Translations under genes and position numbers: made by a program
Source of the DNA: Maniola hyperantus
Taxonomy: Eukaryota > Arthropoda > Insecta > Lepidoptera > Nymphalidae
Length of the DNA stretch: 64,000 nt
Direction: 5' to 3'
Assembly: GCF_902806685.2 (NCBI RefSeq)
Contig: NC_048546.1
Span: 4,712,001-4,776,000, forward strand
The notes under the pieces: generated by a model
What the model was told of the DNA's origin: nothing
The model's input: only the letters and a program-made list of their open reading frames with translations
The model's database searches: none
Shown here: piece by piece, positions 36,172 through 47,110 of the stretch
Numbering within the stretch: position 1 is the stretch's first letter
Layout of the letters: each line of letters starts with the position of its first letter

Positions 36172-38029
36172 TAATTTATATGTTAGTTGCAGGGGTGAAT
36201 GGTCATAAATGTGAATCAACGCACTGTCACTAGCTTCTTACGTAAACGCCGCCATCTTGACGACTGATATTCTTGAATTTTGATTGATCACGAACATTAA
36301 TTCATTAAATTATATTATTTATTTCTGTTCCGCCGCTTTCAATATTGGTAAAGTATTTGTATTTCTGTCCATAAGATTTTTATTTTGGTTATGAGTTAGT
36401 AATATGACAGTTGACACACAAATTTGTATCGATAAAATTGATTTATGAGAAGTTCGAACCAAATGAAAAAAACTTTGTTATTAAATCTATAATAAGATTA
36501 TCATTACATTGTGTAATATTATGCATATTATTAGTCAAATAAAATGAAATAACGACCTATGCTATCAGAAAAACAAAAAAAAGGGAACAAGTTCTAAGGA
36601 AAGGGTTGTGATAAATTCTTCTTGGAAGCGCATTCGTCGGTAAAATTCCCTTTATTGGGATCATGAATCTTGGCGTTTAGGGCGATTAGAAAGAGACGAA
36701 TGTATTGTGAGATTATCCAGATACGCCTGCATAGCTCGCCCCACGTATGGAGCGGGTTTCAGAGCCGGTTCGCCGGACATGTGGCGTAAAGGACAAATAA
36801 AAGTCATAACGGAGTGAGAGAAACCAACGCAATAATTGTGTGAATTATTCATTCGCGTCGCCCTGTCGAGAATTCTTTACATCTGTAATACGGGTTTTGA
36901 ATAAACCAGCGGTCGTTAAACGAGTATAATGAGCCCAAATTACAAATTCAGCGTCAAAACATTCCCTGATTTGTTTTCGTATAGGCGCTAGTAGGTAGGT
37001 ATACACTTTGGTTTCGCATACAATTTAGGTACACACTAGGTAGGCTGCGGATGTGTAAGTAGCTCATGATTTTTCATGAGATCTTTATTGCCATATGCCA
37101 CATTACTCAAAGTGCTCAAACGAATTCCTGAAAATTTATTCTGAATCATAATTTGAGTTAATAAAGCTAATCATTCTTCATCAATCACTCGTAATGTTTT
37201 GGATGACTCTTTTGTCTAAAGACTCTCTCAAAGAGTTCTTTGTTCTGTTCGGTTATTCAAAGTAGAAGAATTCCATTCTCAAAAAGATAATAAATCGGGA
37301 CGTCAGTGCACGTTCAATAAATTTTAAAAGGGGGCAAGATAAGAGATACAGCAGCGGCTATTATGGACGGCTGAGGTAATAGAGATCGGGTTAGCGATGT
37401 GTGACTGAGATAGAAGATATCTAGTAACTCACGTAACGGTAAACCGGGGTGAAAGTACACATATACAGTCAACACAATGCTACAAGGTTTAACATTTATG
37501 CTTTACGATTAAGGTGATTATAAATGAGTTATACTTTACTCGTAAGTAATAATACTACATATTCTTTTGTTACCTACCTATTTTTATTTAATTATGTACA
37601 TATTGCAGCAATAAATCAATCACATTTAATGTAATTAGAATACAAAACGAGGAAGTAGGTAGCAAAGTAATCTCAAGGTTAAACTGAAATTTATTTTCAT
37701 TACCTACCTTATCGTGGTAATTTTGTATTAAAATTGCCTATTTAACAACTGGTTTTATTCAACACAATAAATATTTTTAAAGTATATATTTGAACAATTA
37801 ATTACGCACGATAAGAACTTTAAAAAAACGAACAATAGTTTTAGTTAAACTTTATTAAGTTAAACTTGAATTAGTTTCTGATAAGGAACAAGTTTCAACT
37901 TTCAAGCAGTCACACATTTTTAAAAAAATGCTAGTTATAGAGCGTTGGTTTTATTTTTTCTGTAAAATGTACATAAACTTCTATTGACCATAATTATTTC
38001 AGATTTTTAGATTAACTTCGAGATCGGAT
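36172..38029. other. gene-free stretch with GC-richer patches
   Basis: GCCATCTTG occurs at 36251-36259 in the context ACGCCGCCATCTTGACG. A second GC-richer patch is at 36600-36880; its 63-codon minus-strand frame shows no domain. The remainder is AT-rich. Confidence 0.4.
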
Positions 38030-38140
38030 CGGAGGGAACGGTATTTTTTCGACATTTTGAACGATAAATCAAAAACTATTATGCATAAAAATAAATAAAA
38101 ATCTGTTTTAGAATGTACAGTTTCATATGACACGCCGCTC

Positions 38141-38180
<40 letters not shown>

Positions 38181-38430
38181 TCTTACTTTGAAATTTTAAA
38201 CCCCTTATTTTCCCCCATGTTTTAATTGAGTATTAAACTTTTTAAAAATTGATTTTTTTTCACTCATGTTGAGCCATTATTATACACAACTGTTCCAAAT
38301 TTAATGTCGATAGCTTTGATAGTTACTGTCATAATCGACTGTGACAGATGGACGGACGGACGGGTTGAGAAAGTACATACATACGGGTTCCATTATTACC
38401 ATTTTGGTAAGGAACCATAGCAACAATGAG
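38030..38430 (+). repeat. R2 repeat, alternative 3' body
   Basis: TTTTTTCGACATTTTGAACG and TCTGTTTTAGAATGTACAG match the R2 copy at 1.2 kb. After a TA microsatellite the body changes to GACGGACGGACGGG and GGGTTCCATTATTACC. The conserved CCGGCCAAGTG start is replaced by unrelated sequence. Confidence 0.6.
38143..38176. repeat. (TA)17 microsatellite
   Basis: An uninterrupted dinucleotide run inside the R2 copy; probably length-variable. Confidence 0.95.
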
Positions 38431-39397
38431 ACTACACGGACTAAATAAAATTAATACAAGTTAGGTATAGGTATGTGTGTTAGATTCGCGGCGCGTTCAC
38501 GGCCGCGTTCCCGCGCCGTTGTCTTTACGTAACGAACACGTGACGCGAGCGATCCGACTCATTTATTATGCTTACGCCTCGCCTCGTTCGCGTTTCACGG
38601 TGTCGATTTCCCTGACTATTGTTTTTGTAATCTTGAAGCTAATCTATGCATATATTTTATTCCCATTGTAATTTAATTTTTGTTCAACGGTACTTATTTT
38701 TTGCTTACACGTTTCTTTATTATCGTTGTTTTTCTGTTTTATTCAAATTACAAATTCATTAGCCGGTATGAAATTTTATCTGATTTTGTTATTTGTTGAT
38801 ACATAATATACTTATTATGATGAAACCATTTCGGATTAAAGTCCAATATTTTGCAAACTTTGCTAGACATAAAATTCCTAACCTACATACCAACCTATAA
38901 AACAAAGTTCAGTTTTAATTTAATTAGGTAAGTATGTAATTAGTTTAGAGGTTTTTTAAATCAAATTTATTTATAGAGGTTTGATAACAAAGTGAGCATG
39001 TCACCACTGTAGAATCTAAATAGTATAATACAAAAATGTCTTACTCTCCACGTCTAAGCCCTCTTAATATAAAATCGACCATATTTGTCCTCATAATTCG
39101 TATTCATTATTATAAATACAGGATGCTCGATTAATAATGCTTAATTTTTTTTACTTGAACAATAAAATAAGAATAACAATTCACAATAACGAAAAGAATT
39201 TCAGAAAATAAAATCACTTTAACCTTTACCGGTCATTATGGTAAAGAACGAATACGTACAGGGAAAATTTTAACCGTTTTATATGAAACAAAGAGCTGAT
39301 TCGCAGCCCTAAATCATTTATAATGGTCCATTTATCATAATAGAGCATTAATGTCTGTCTATTGGCGGGAAAGAAAATAAAGAATGCTACTTTACAG
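38431..39397. other. gene-free stretch with a GC-rich island
   Basis: Bases 38480-38620 are CpG-rich (GCGGCGCGTTCACGGCCGCG, 38490-38509) in AT-rich surroundings, possibly promoter or enhancer sequence. A 64-codon plus-strand frame there lacks any domain. Confidence 0.4.
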
Positions 39398-39537
39398 TTT
39401 ACACTATCTATTACGTCGGTTCCGAGAATCCGCAAATGTTACTTCAACAACATCAAACAATGGAGTGAAGGATGGCTGTATAACTCACCAAAGTCAAACA
39501 GAACGGTCAGAACAACGTGAAATATCCGTTAGTTCCG
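39398..39537 (+). CDS. low-confidence candidate internal exon
   Basis: A good acceptor (ATGCTACTTTACAG) is followed by 140 bases, open throughout in one frame (LHYLLRRFRESANVTST...), and then a donor TTCCG|GTAAGAC. A second frame is nearly open too, so the coding signal is weak. The product is polar, rich in S/T/Q/E, with no recognised domain. It lies on the strand opposite to the exon at 48405-48516. Confidence 0.2.
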
Positions 39538-39833
39538 GTAAGACTACGAGAGCAAATGCCTACTTATACCCGAAAAGTCAGTGAAGCCGCAGCAGTGCAA
39601 GGGGCGCAAGTATGCCTCTCTTATCGCGAGTTACATTTTTGTTCCGTTTGCCGTGGAGACCCTGGGGCCATGGAATCTCAGGTTGAAATCTATAGAGCAC
39701 ACTTTAACTTTGCTTATACTTAAGTTTCAGTTAAGCGTATCTACATAACATAACCACGTACTCACTACAATTACTTTAATTACCTATAAAAATAATGGCA
39801 TAAGTTTACTTACATATTTATGACTAGCTGATG

Positions 39834-40053
39834 CCCGCGACTTCGTACGCGTGGATTTAGGTTTTTAAAAATCCCGTGGGAACTCATCAATATTCCAAGA
39901 TGAAAAATAGCCTATGTCCTTTCCCGGGATGCAATGCAAGCTATCTCTGTACCAAATTTCGTTAAAATCGGTTGAACGGTTGAGCCGTGAAAAGCTAGCA
40001 GACAGACAAACAGACAGGCAGACGCACTTTCGCATTTATAATATTAATATGGA
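39834..40053 (-). mobile_element. HelA, complete copy
   Basis: The plus side reads A|CTAGCTGATGCCCGCGACTTCG...CATTTATAATATTAATATGGA|T, 220 bp between host A and T. The GACA-type microsatellite is at about 40008-40023. Close in sequence to the copies at 3.4 and 56.0 kb. Confidence 0.8.
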
Positions 40054-40445
40054 TAATAACAGAAAATCCACAAAGGCGAATTTGATAGGATAGCTCAAGG
40101 TACTACCTTACAGATGAAACGTTTGCAATAAATCTCAACACGTATCTTCGTGATAGAAATCAATTTATAAGTGCATAGGTGGGTTTCCTCTGGGAAATTC
40201 CACAGGCGATGGATGAGACACAGATCAAGGATTAAATAATATAATGCTAAAATTTGAGGATATCACATTTTTATAAAATGGTTATTAATATAAAGATCCG
40301 ATAACGTGGTTTAAGTGAACGGTATGGGGCAATTTGCAAGGTCAAGACCCACACAGAAGTTTGTTCCGAGTTCAAACAATCGAAATCCAAACGGTTCATT
40401 ATTTGTTTCAGTAAAGCAGATTGCCATGTCGCAGGATTGTTGAAA
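40054..40445. other. gene-free stretch
   Basis: Nothing recognisable. Confidence 0.5.
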
Positions 40446-40529
40446 GAAAAAACCGGCCAAGTGCGGGTCATACTCGCGCACCGAGGGTTCCGTACTGCAG
40501 TCGTATTTTAGCGACATTTTGCACGATTA

Positions 40530-40721
40530 GTGCACGACGATCCGCGACAGGTTGAGATTGCATTCGGGGTATGAGGCGGGGGACGTCCCGCACACCCGCA
40601 CGTCACCCGCGCTCGCCCGCACCGGATCAACGCGGGGGCTGTGCGGGTAAGCCAGGCGTTCCCTCCCCGATTGCCATCTAGACCTGTCCCGTACCATACT
40701 TGTTAATTTTTCTTCAATTTG
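40530..40721. repeat. GC-rich block of unknown class
   Basis: A 190-base, very GC-rich block with several GTGCGGG/CCCGCAC inverted pairs (for example CCCGCACACCCGCACGTCAC). No frame with a known domain. It sits between the R2 left part and R3. It is probably a mobile sequence, as its composition differs sharply from the neighbourhood. Confidence 0.5.
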
Positions 40722-40897
40722 CATGTCAAAGTCAAAGTCAAAGTCAAAGTCAAATGATTTATTCAAAATAGGTAATAAATTACTCTTATTGATTGTCTGG
40801 TATAGTGTTAGATTTGTAAGATATAGTGGTGATAATTATAACGCAAACTTAAAACTAAAGCTACGAGGGTTCCAAACGCGCCCAGGTCTGAGAAGAT
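40722..40897 (-). mobile_element. R3 repeat copy
   Basis: On the minus strand: TTGGAACCCTCGTAGCTTTA, ATTATCACCACTATATC, GTAATTTATTACCTATTTTG, AATAAATCATTTGAC and a (TTTGAC)n tail (plus 40726-40755). This is the same family as 15203-15352. The hexamer tail points to a LINE/SINE 3' end. Confidence 0.7.
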
Positions 40898-41043
40898 CAA
40901 AGTCAAAATTCACTATCTTGGTTTTTTATAATTTGTTTCTTTAGCGGTAATAAGAATACACCCTGTGAAAATTCAACTCTCTACCTATTACGGTTCATGA
41001 GGTACAGCCCGCTGACAGACGAACAGCGGAGGCTATCGGGTAC

Positions 41044-41501
41044 AGCATCCTAACAATATTGTAGGTATTTCTAGTTTTTTTCCACATGCAATTAATTATT
41101 ATGCCTCTATATGTAGTACTGTTTAAAGTGCTGTATTTTCCGCGAGTAAACATCATGCGATTAATTGCACACATGCTTGACGCGAAGCCCCCACGCCACG
41201 CACGCTTTTCTTCACATATTAGTGACTCACGCTTGGCCGTGTGTCACTGACCTTCACGTAACACCGGCCGGATGCGCGCCTGTCATAGCGCCGAGCACTT
41301 AATCATGCCACGTTCCGATTCACACAGCGCACCCAAACAAAAGTAACGAACATTAATTCAATCATAAATTCAATTGAAATAAAACGTTCTTAATATACGT
41401 ACTTGCAAGCATCATCAACAAGATTTCCACTTTTTTCCATAGAGCAAGATTCGTTTCTATTTGTGAATATTGTAATTTGTAGTATACTAACGTACAGCTA
41501 A
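41044..41501. other. gene-free stretch with a GC-richer patch
   Basis: Bases 41150-41330 are GC-richer (ACACCGGCCGGATGCGCGCC) without an exon signature. Confidence 0.45.
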
Positions 41502-41730
41502 CTAGCTTATCCCGGCGACTTCGTCCGCGTGGACTACACAAATTTCAACCCCCTATTTTACCCCCTAAGGGATTGAAATTTTAAAAATCCTTTCTTAGCG
41601 GACGTTCTACGTCATGATAGCTATCTGCATGCCAAATTTCAGCCCGATCCATCCAGTGGTTTGAGCTGTGCGTTGATAGATCAGTCAGTCAGTCAGTCAC
41701 GTTTTCCTTTTATACATATAATATAGAAGA
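41502..41730 (-). mobile_element. HelB, complete copy
   Basis: The plus side is A|CTAGCTTATCCCGGCGACTTCG...TATACATATAATATAGAAGA|T. The body has CCGATCCATCCAGTGGTTTG, TGCGTTGATAGATCAG and a (GTCA)n run at about 41684-41699. Length 229 bp. Confidence 0.8.
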
Positions 41731-41777
41731 TTCAATGTTAGTAATAGTTTGATACGGTCTCTCTGTTGATAGGTGTT

Positions 41778-41952
41778 AGGTTTGTTGGTTGTCCTTCAAT
41801 CACCTCGCAACGGGGCAACGGATCGACGTGATTTGCATGAGTATAGTTTAAGACCTGGAGAGTGGCTACTTTTTATCCCGGAAAATCAAAGAGTTCTCAC
41901 GGGATTTTTAAAGATTTAAATCCATGCGTACGAAGTCGCGAGCATCAGCTAG
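41778..41952 (+). mobile_element. HelA, alternative-body copy with intact 3' end
   Basis: GGTTTGTTGGTTGTCCTTC, AACGGATCGACGTGATTTGC, TACTTTTTATCCCGGAAAATC, then the hairpin and CATCAGCTAG|T. The 5' TC end is missing. It faces the HelB copy 48 bases away. Confidence 0.75.
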
Positions 41953-44900
41953 TTACGACATAATTTATCGTTAAAAACTTAATTTTTCTGTCAATAAATA
42001 ATTGAGAATAATACATTATGTTAAAAAAATACCTGTCTCAGCTTCAGTTCGCCTCATTAAGAGTCAGGTTGAAATTGGGGTGAACGCATTCCTGCACGAC
42101 AGCCCACCCTACAAAACGTGAGCCCGAGGTGTCACCCCCGCCCCCCGCACCCCAGCCTGCCGTTTATACCCCGGGGAGATACTCCCTCGCCCGGTTTGGT
42201 ATGCAAATTTAATATTGTAACTTTTATACAGACACAAGGGCAGTGGGAACGGTATGAAAGCGGTTTTAATGTTCAAATGGAAGCTGTCCGCTCGCATTAG
42301 ACCCCGAGTATTGCTCTGAATTGGAGCGAAATGAAACTATCCGATTCAAAAATACAGTTCTGCAGTTTAAAAATAAAATATTTTCAGGTTTTGACGTAGT
42401 TTAACACAGAATTTCGAGTCGGAAAAACTGATTTATAATAAAGAAGCATTGAAATAAATAGCTTTGTTCTATCTATGCTGACATAATAATTAAGTATAGG
42501 ATACAAAAGTTAAGTCTAAATCAAGGCAATAAAAAAGAAGCTATCTAAAAGAAAAAACACCAAAGTAGAAAAAATTGTCTTTAAGAAACGTAATGAGGAC
42601 TAAGAAATTATGAAAAAGCAAATATCAACAAGATACCTAATAGATATAACATAACCACTATGGAATTACTAATAAACTTAGATTAAGGACTGGTCTCCGA
42701 TTCTCCAAGCTGACTGATTTATCGACAATATTACAGAATCAGTGTAAAACTCACCAAGCCTGTTAAATATAAACTGCACAATACTACAAATCATTCAAGA
42801 AATTAACATTGAGACATTAACGGACAGGTATTATTTAACTTTAAAGTGCTCAAGCATCTGAAGTCATCATTAATAGGAAGCTATTAAGATTTCCATTTAG
42901 CTAAGATTACCTAGACCCGATAGTTGCGCAACTAAGCTATTAACATATTATCTGTATACATTAAACGCTGAGAGGCGATACGCCAGCGCATAACGGCATG
43001 TATGTAAAGTTATGCAAACGAGGAGGCAGGCATGCACGCAAAATTCACCGTAGCAACCCGAATGCAGATTGCCTCGTTAACGTGGGCGATACAACAGCAT
43101 TTTCTAAATTAAAGATACAATGCACTCTGTAATATACGCCTTTTGCCTACATTGTTAAGTCGTTATTACGTAGGTATGTCGGATCGCAGTTTATGTCATT
43201 TCCGCCGCTATATTTTACCTGTGGCGAAATGTAACTATGAATGCGTTTATCGCATTCGTGTACCTATAAGAGAGGTTTTCCTAGTGCGCTCCCCAGCGTT
43301 CTCGATACAAACGTAGTCTGTTTTTTTGAATATTGACCAATCAAACACATTTCACAATGAAATTTTGTAGACACGTTCTATAAACTCATATCCGTCTGTG
43401 GTTTGCCAGTTTACTGTTAAAATGCGTAGTTTCAAAGGCTCAATTTTTTAAATGCAAGAATAAACTTTTGAGATTTTCAAGTTGGAAAAATGTATGCACT
43501 AAATTAAAACTCTATTAATTCTGTAATTTGTGTTCTTTAAATACATAATGCTGTGTTTGGTTACTATTTTGCTGCACAAAAAAAAGAGCTAATGAACTGT
43601 GATTTGTAACGGTTTTTGGCTTCTGACCAAGGGCAATTTAAATCACTGAAGAGAGAGCAAACTGAATTCATAAAAGAAACCACTTAGAAGGAATTAATTT
43701 ATTATAATATATTATAGCACAAACCTTTAGCAGTATTCATAAATAATAGGTTAGTGTTAATTTACTGCGATTGAATATTAAAACGTTATTTCCCGCATAA
43801 ATAACGAATTACTATCTGTACAACAAACGATACTTTATTAATGGCATCAACAAAACATGCTATTACAAAGATTTATAAAGGGTCAAATGATTACAAAAAT
43901 ATTCAACTACTTCTTCAGTTATTTATAGTAGATAAGTTATCGGCAGTAAATAACAGTTTCAAAACAAGTTTTTTCAACATTTTAATAAATTTGACCTTAA
44001 GTTATGTTAATGCTGGCCTCAATAGCATACCTAAACATAACTATAAACACGCACGGTAGTGACTAGTGATTCAACATTTATTTATACATTAATTCGTGTT
44101 GGTTGAAAACCAAAACAAAGGGCAGAAGATTCGTTCGAGATCTTTATCTTAAACCAGTCTCAAGTTTATTACAGCATGAAATTTGCGTAAACGTGACATT
44201 TTATTCCATTGAAACGCTTTATACGGTGTAAAGCAATAATTTATTACATTTAAAAAGGAATAAAATCTTAATTGACCATTTATTTTTATGATCGATCCAT
44301 TCGACAGCTCATGACGACATAGGCAACTGAATTCTGGTAATTGTCCATTAAAAACAGAGAGAGTAAGAAATAAGAAAATTTTGTGAATGTACGCAAAAAA
44401 GAACACGTAAATTATGCAACTGTTTACGCAATGTTCGTTGCTGAAATTGACGGCTTGTTTATAGTAATTTGAATACAGTTAAAATTCTAGGTATGTAATT
44501 ACAATACAGTAAGCGGATAAAAATCCGTGTTCGAAGTTCCAATTAGTAGGAAAATGGTAATTGGTAACTAACTGTTCCGAACGATATCTTGTAGGTATAC
44601 CTATGAGAACTCATGTGGTTCAAGGATTCAAATAAATAGTTCAGAGCAGTTGAAAGCAATTAAAAGCAAATTGTTCGATAAACAAGCTTAGTGCAACTGC
44701 TGCTCCTGTTGAAGCCCGGCGGCCGCGGAAGCTGATCTAATATCCGAATTCCGCCTATCCGTTTATCTAGCACAAAGGGCTGTCGCTTGCACGCTGCTTT
44801 GTACTTTACAAGAACGTTCACGTGCGATTCTGTACAATAACTAAGGTAATTTAAGCTTTGGTGTATGTACATATCAATGACTTTTGATTACGGTAGTTTT

Positions 44901-45789
44901 ACCTAATACTAAAAAAAATGTTGTTGTATCAGAATCAGAACAGTATCGGAAATATCAGGAATTTCAAGTGAGTTTAAACAATATATGCATTTCTACTACA
45001 AATATTATAGAATCAGATATTAGTTCTAGTTAAGAGATAACATGATGCAGTCAATTGTCTTTGTAACTGCACTAACAACGCAAGTCTAAAATAGTCAAAA
45101 ATACCGTCAATGTGATATATCAATAAAATTTTCACTAATTTATCATTAAGTAAAATGTACATTTAAAAGCAATATAAATGTCAATATAACAGAACATAAA
45201 AGATAAGAATCGCTTTTAAAAATCGCTGGAAAGGATCTCCTTCAAACAACCTTTACTGAAAATATCTAAATTCTAAAACAAAGGAAAATAGAATAGAAAT
45301 ACCAAAGCAATTTAACTTATTGTAGTAATAATAATGAATAGTCGTCAAAGTGACCGACCAACCTTGGCAACTTGACTAGTTAGACTAGACTAGTTTCACA
45401 TTCAAAACCCGTTTCCAACCAGGCAGGTCGGCTTCCAACGAAAGTGATTGAACTTCGATGAACAACACGGAAAGTTGAAACGATCCCAGTATTTGCTCCA
45501 GAGTCCGGACCTACCGTTCACAACTTTCAAAGTAATATAAAGTTTACTCCTCTCTGAATACAGTATCAGTTGTTGTATGAATTTGGAAACTTCAGGAACG
45601 AGGAACTTTTAAGTATATTCAACAAAAAGAAGTATATTAATCGAATTATATGACTTTTAAAATGTAATGCTTAAAGAAATAAAAATACTAATATACATTT
45701 AAATGAATAGGACGATGAAATGCAATAAAAAAGATAGACTTTTCGAAAAAAATATCTGAACTCTGCCAGGATATGACGCAACTCACTGG
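41953..45789. other. long gene-free stretch
   Basis: Bases 42050-42310 are GC-rich with C-runs (CACCCCCGCCCCCCGCACCC) and 44690-44840 are GC-richer. No domain or paired splice sites. The rest is AT-rich. Confidence 0.45.
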
Positions 45790-45976
45790 ATTTAAACATT
45801 GGGTTATTCAAGGGGCGGATTAAAAAATTTCTGAAAAACCGGCACAACGCATTGGCAGTTCCTCTAATGCTGCAGCCTGCAATGCAAATGTTTATGAGCG
45901 GCGGTAGTCATTTATCTAACATCAGGTGACCCGTCTAGCCTGCACATTTAGCTTGCTATTTATATGTGAAAAAAAT
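45790..45976 (+). mobile_element. jockey-like LINE, 3' terminal fragment
   Basis: GGGTTATTCAAGGGGCGGA, CGCATTGGCAGTTCCTC and TAACATCAGGTGACCCG match the 3' end of the LINE at 31.9-33.1 kb, with small indels (an extra GCAGCCTGCAATG-type insertion). It ends in a short A-run. Confidence 0.75.
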
Positions 45977-46307
45977 TACAAAATAATTAAAACTTATTAC
46001 CCAACTATATTTGTAAAACAACGCTTCTTACAGCTGAACACTTGAAATATAATTCTGAGCAAGATAAAGTTTTATTGGAGAGCATTGGAGTACAATAAGA
46101 AATACAATAGTACAAAGAACCAACTAAAAGCCTAGGTAACCAAACTAGTTTCAAACGAATGCGAATGGCAGTTCGCCGCTCACTGCCTACATAGTCGCTA
46201 GTATAGTCAAGTTAGATTCGTTTACTCTAATTTGCTAATATGACGAGATTCTTTATTGTTACTATAAAATTCAAGGAACTCTGCGTTTGTACAGACAGAA
46301 AAATAAT
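45977..46307. other. gene-free stretch
   Basis: Nothing recognisable. Confidence 0.5.
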
Positions 46308-46487
46308 TACAATACCTGGCAGGGAAATATTGTACATCGACCTTTGGAAAGAGATAGCGATTTCGTAGTGTTGTTTCTGTCGTTGAAACCGACAAAACGT
46401 CACATAGGTATGAGTGACAGAGACAATGCTCTACAATGCCGAATCTTATTTTAAAGCCAATGTACAATATTTCTTGCCAATATTACA
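46308..46487. mobile_element. 180-bp foldback element, copy 1 (most diverged)
   Basis: Ends TACAATACCTGGCAGG...CTTGCCAATATTACA are inverted, as are GAAATATTGTACATCG and CAATGTACAATATTTC just inside. The interior AAACGTCACATAGGTATGAG and GAGACAATGCTCTACAA match the copies at 59.5 and 62.1 kb. Confidence 0.65.
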
Positions 46488-46511
46488 CTAGGAATATGTA
46501 ATTCCTAGTGT
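46485..46511. repeat. perfect 11-bp hairpin at the edge of the foldback element
   Basis: ACACTAGGAAT, 5-base loop, ATTCCTAGTGT. Confidence 0.6.
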
Positions 46512-46626
46512 GATGATGAGTGATGACGGAAAAAATATGGCGCTATTTATGCAAATACAAATCAAAATACCATTCACCTTAATTTACATGACAGAAATAA
46601 ATCGTTCCAATTTAGTGACGTCACGC

Positions 46627-46745
46627 CTGTCACGGACAGCCATCGCGAAATGAAAGCGCTTTTTATCAGCTTTATTTGCGGGCACAGCGGTGGTTTGGCG
46701 TGGAGAATTTTCAATTTCGCAATTGTCACCGTTGGTACGTCGACT
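46627..46745 (+). repeat. local duplication, copy 1
   Basis: CTGTCACGGACAG...CGAAATGAAAGCGC...TTTATTTGCGG...GTGGTTTGGC...GAATTTTCAATTTC matches copy 2 at 46986-47110 nearly colinearly. GC-richer than its surroundings; no protein recognised. Confidence 0.7.
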
Positions 46746-46985
46746 TTGCTTATTGAGGTCGATACCTTGTATTTTTTTTATAAATAACTACCATTTCTAA
46801 ATTTTCTATTTCAATTATTCAGCTTTATTGGTTGGCTGTAGAGCGTAGGCGTGCGTTTTTGTGCGACATTCTTCAACAACCGTAAATTAATCATCTTTTT
46901 TATCATAACTGCGTAAATAACCTTCTATTACATCACGCAAATCCATTTCACCCCCTTTCTACACATCGTGCGTCCCAACTGTCGT

Positions 46986-47110
46986 CTGTCACGAACAGAA
47001 ATCTCGAAATGAAAGCGCTTTTATCAGTTTTATTTGCGGACACATCACACAGAGTAGTGGTTTGGCTGCAGAATTTTCAATTTCCCGCTTGTCACTGCTG
47101 TACGTTGACT
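46986..47110 (+). repeat. local duplication, copy 2
   Basis: The same order of blocks as copy 1, with a 9-10 base insertion (CATCACACAG region) and several substitutions, 359 bases downstream. Confidence 0.7.

Larger units (their letters stand above)
40446..41043 (+). repeat. R2 repeat split by a GC-rich block and an R3 copy
   Basis: The left part (40446-40529) is the R2 start: AAAAACCGGCCAAGTGCGGG...CGACATTTTGCACGAT. The right part (about 40898-41043) has AATTCACTATCTTGG and ATTACGGTTCATGAGGTACA, matching the R2 copy at 51.9-52.2 kb. About 370 bases of other repeats lie between them. Confidence 0.65.
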
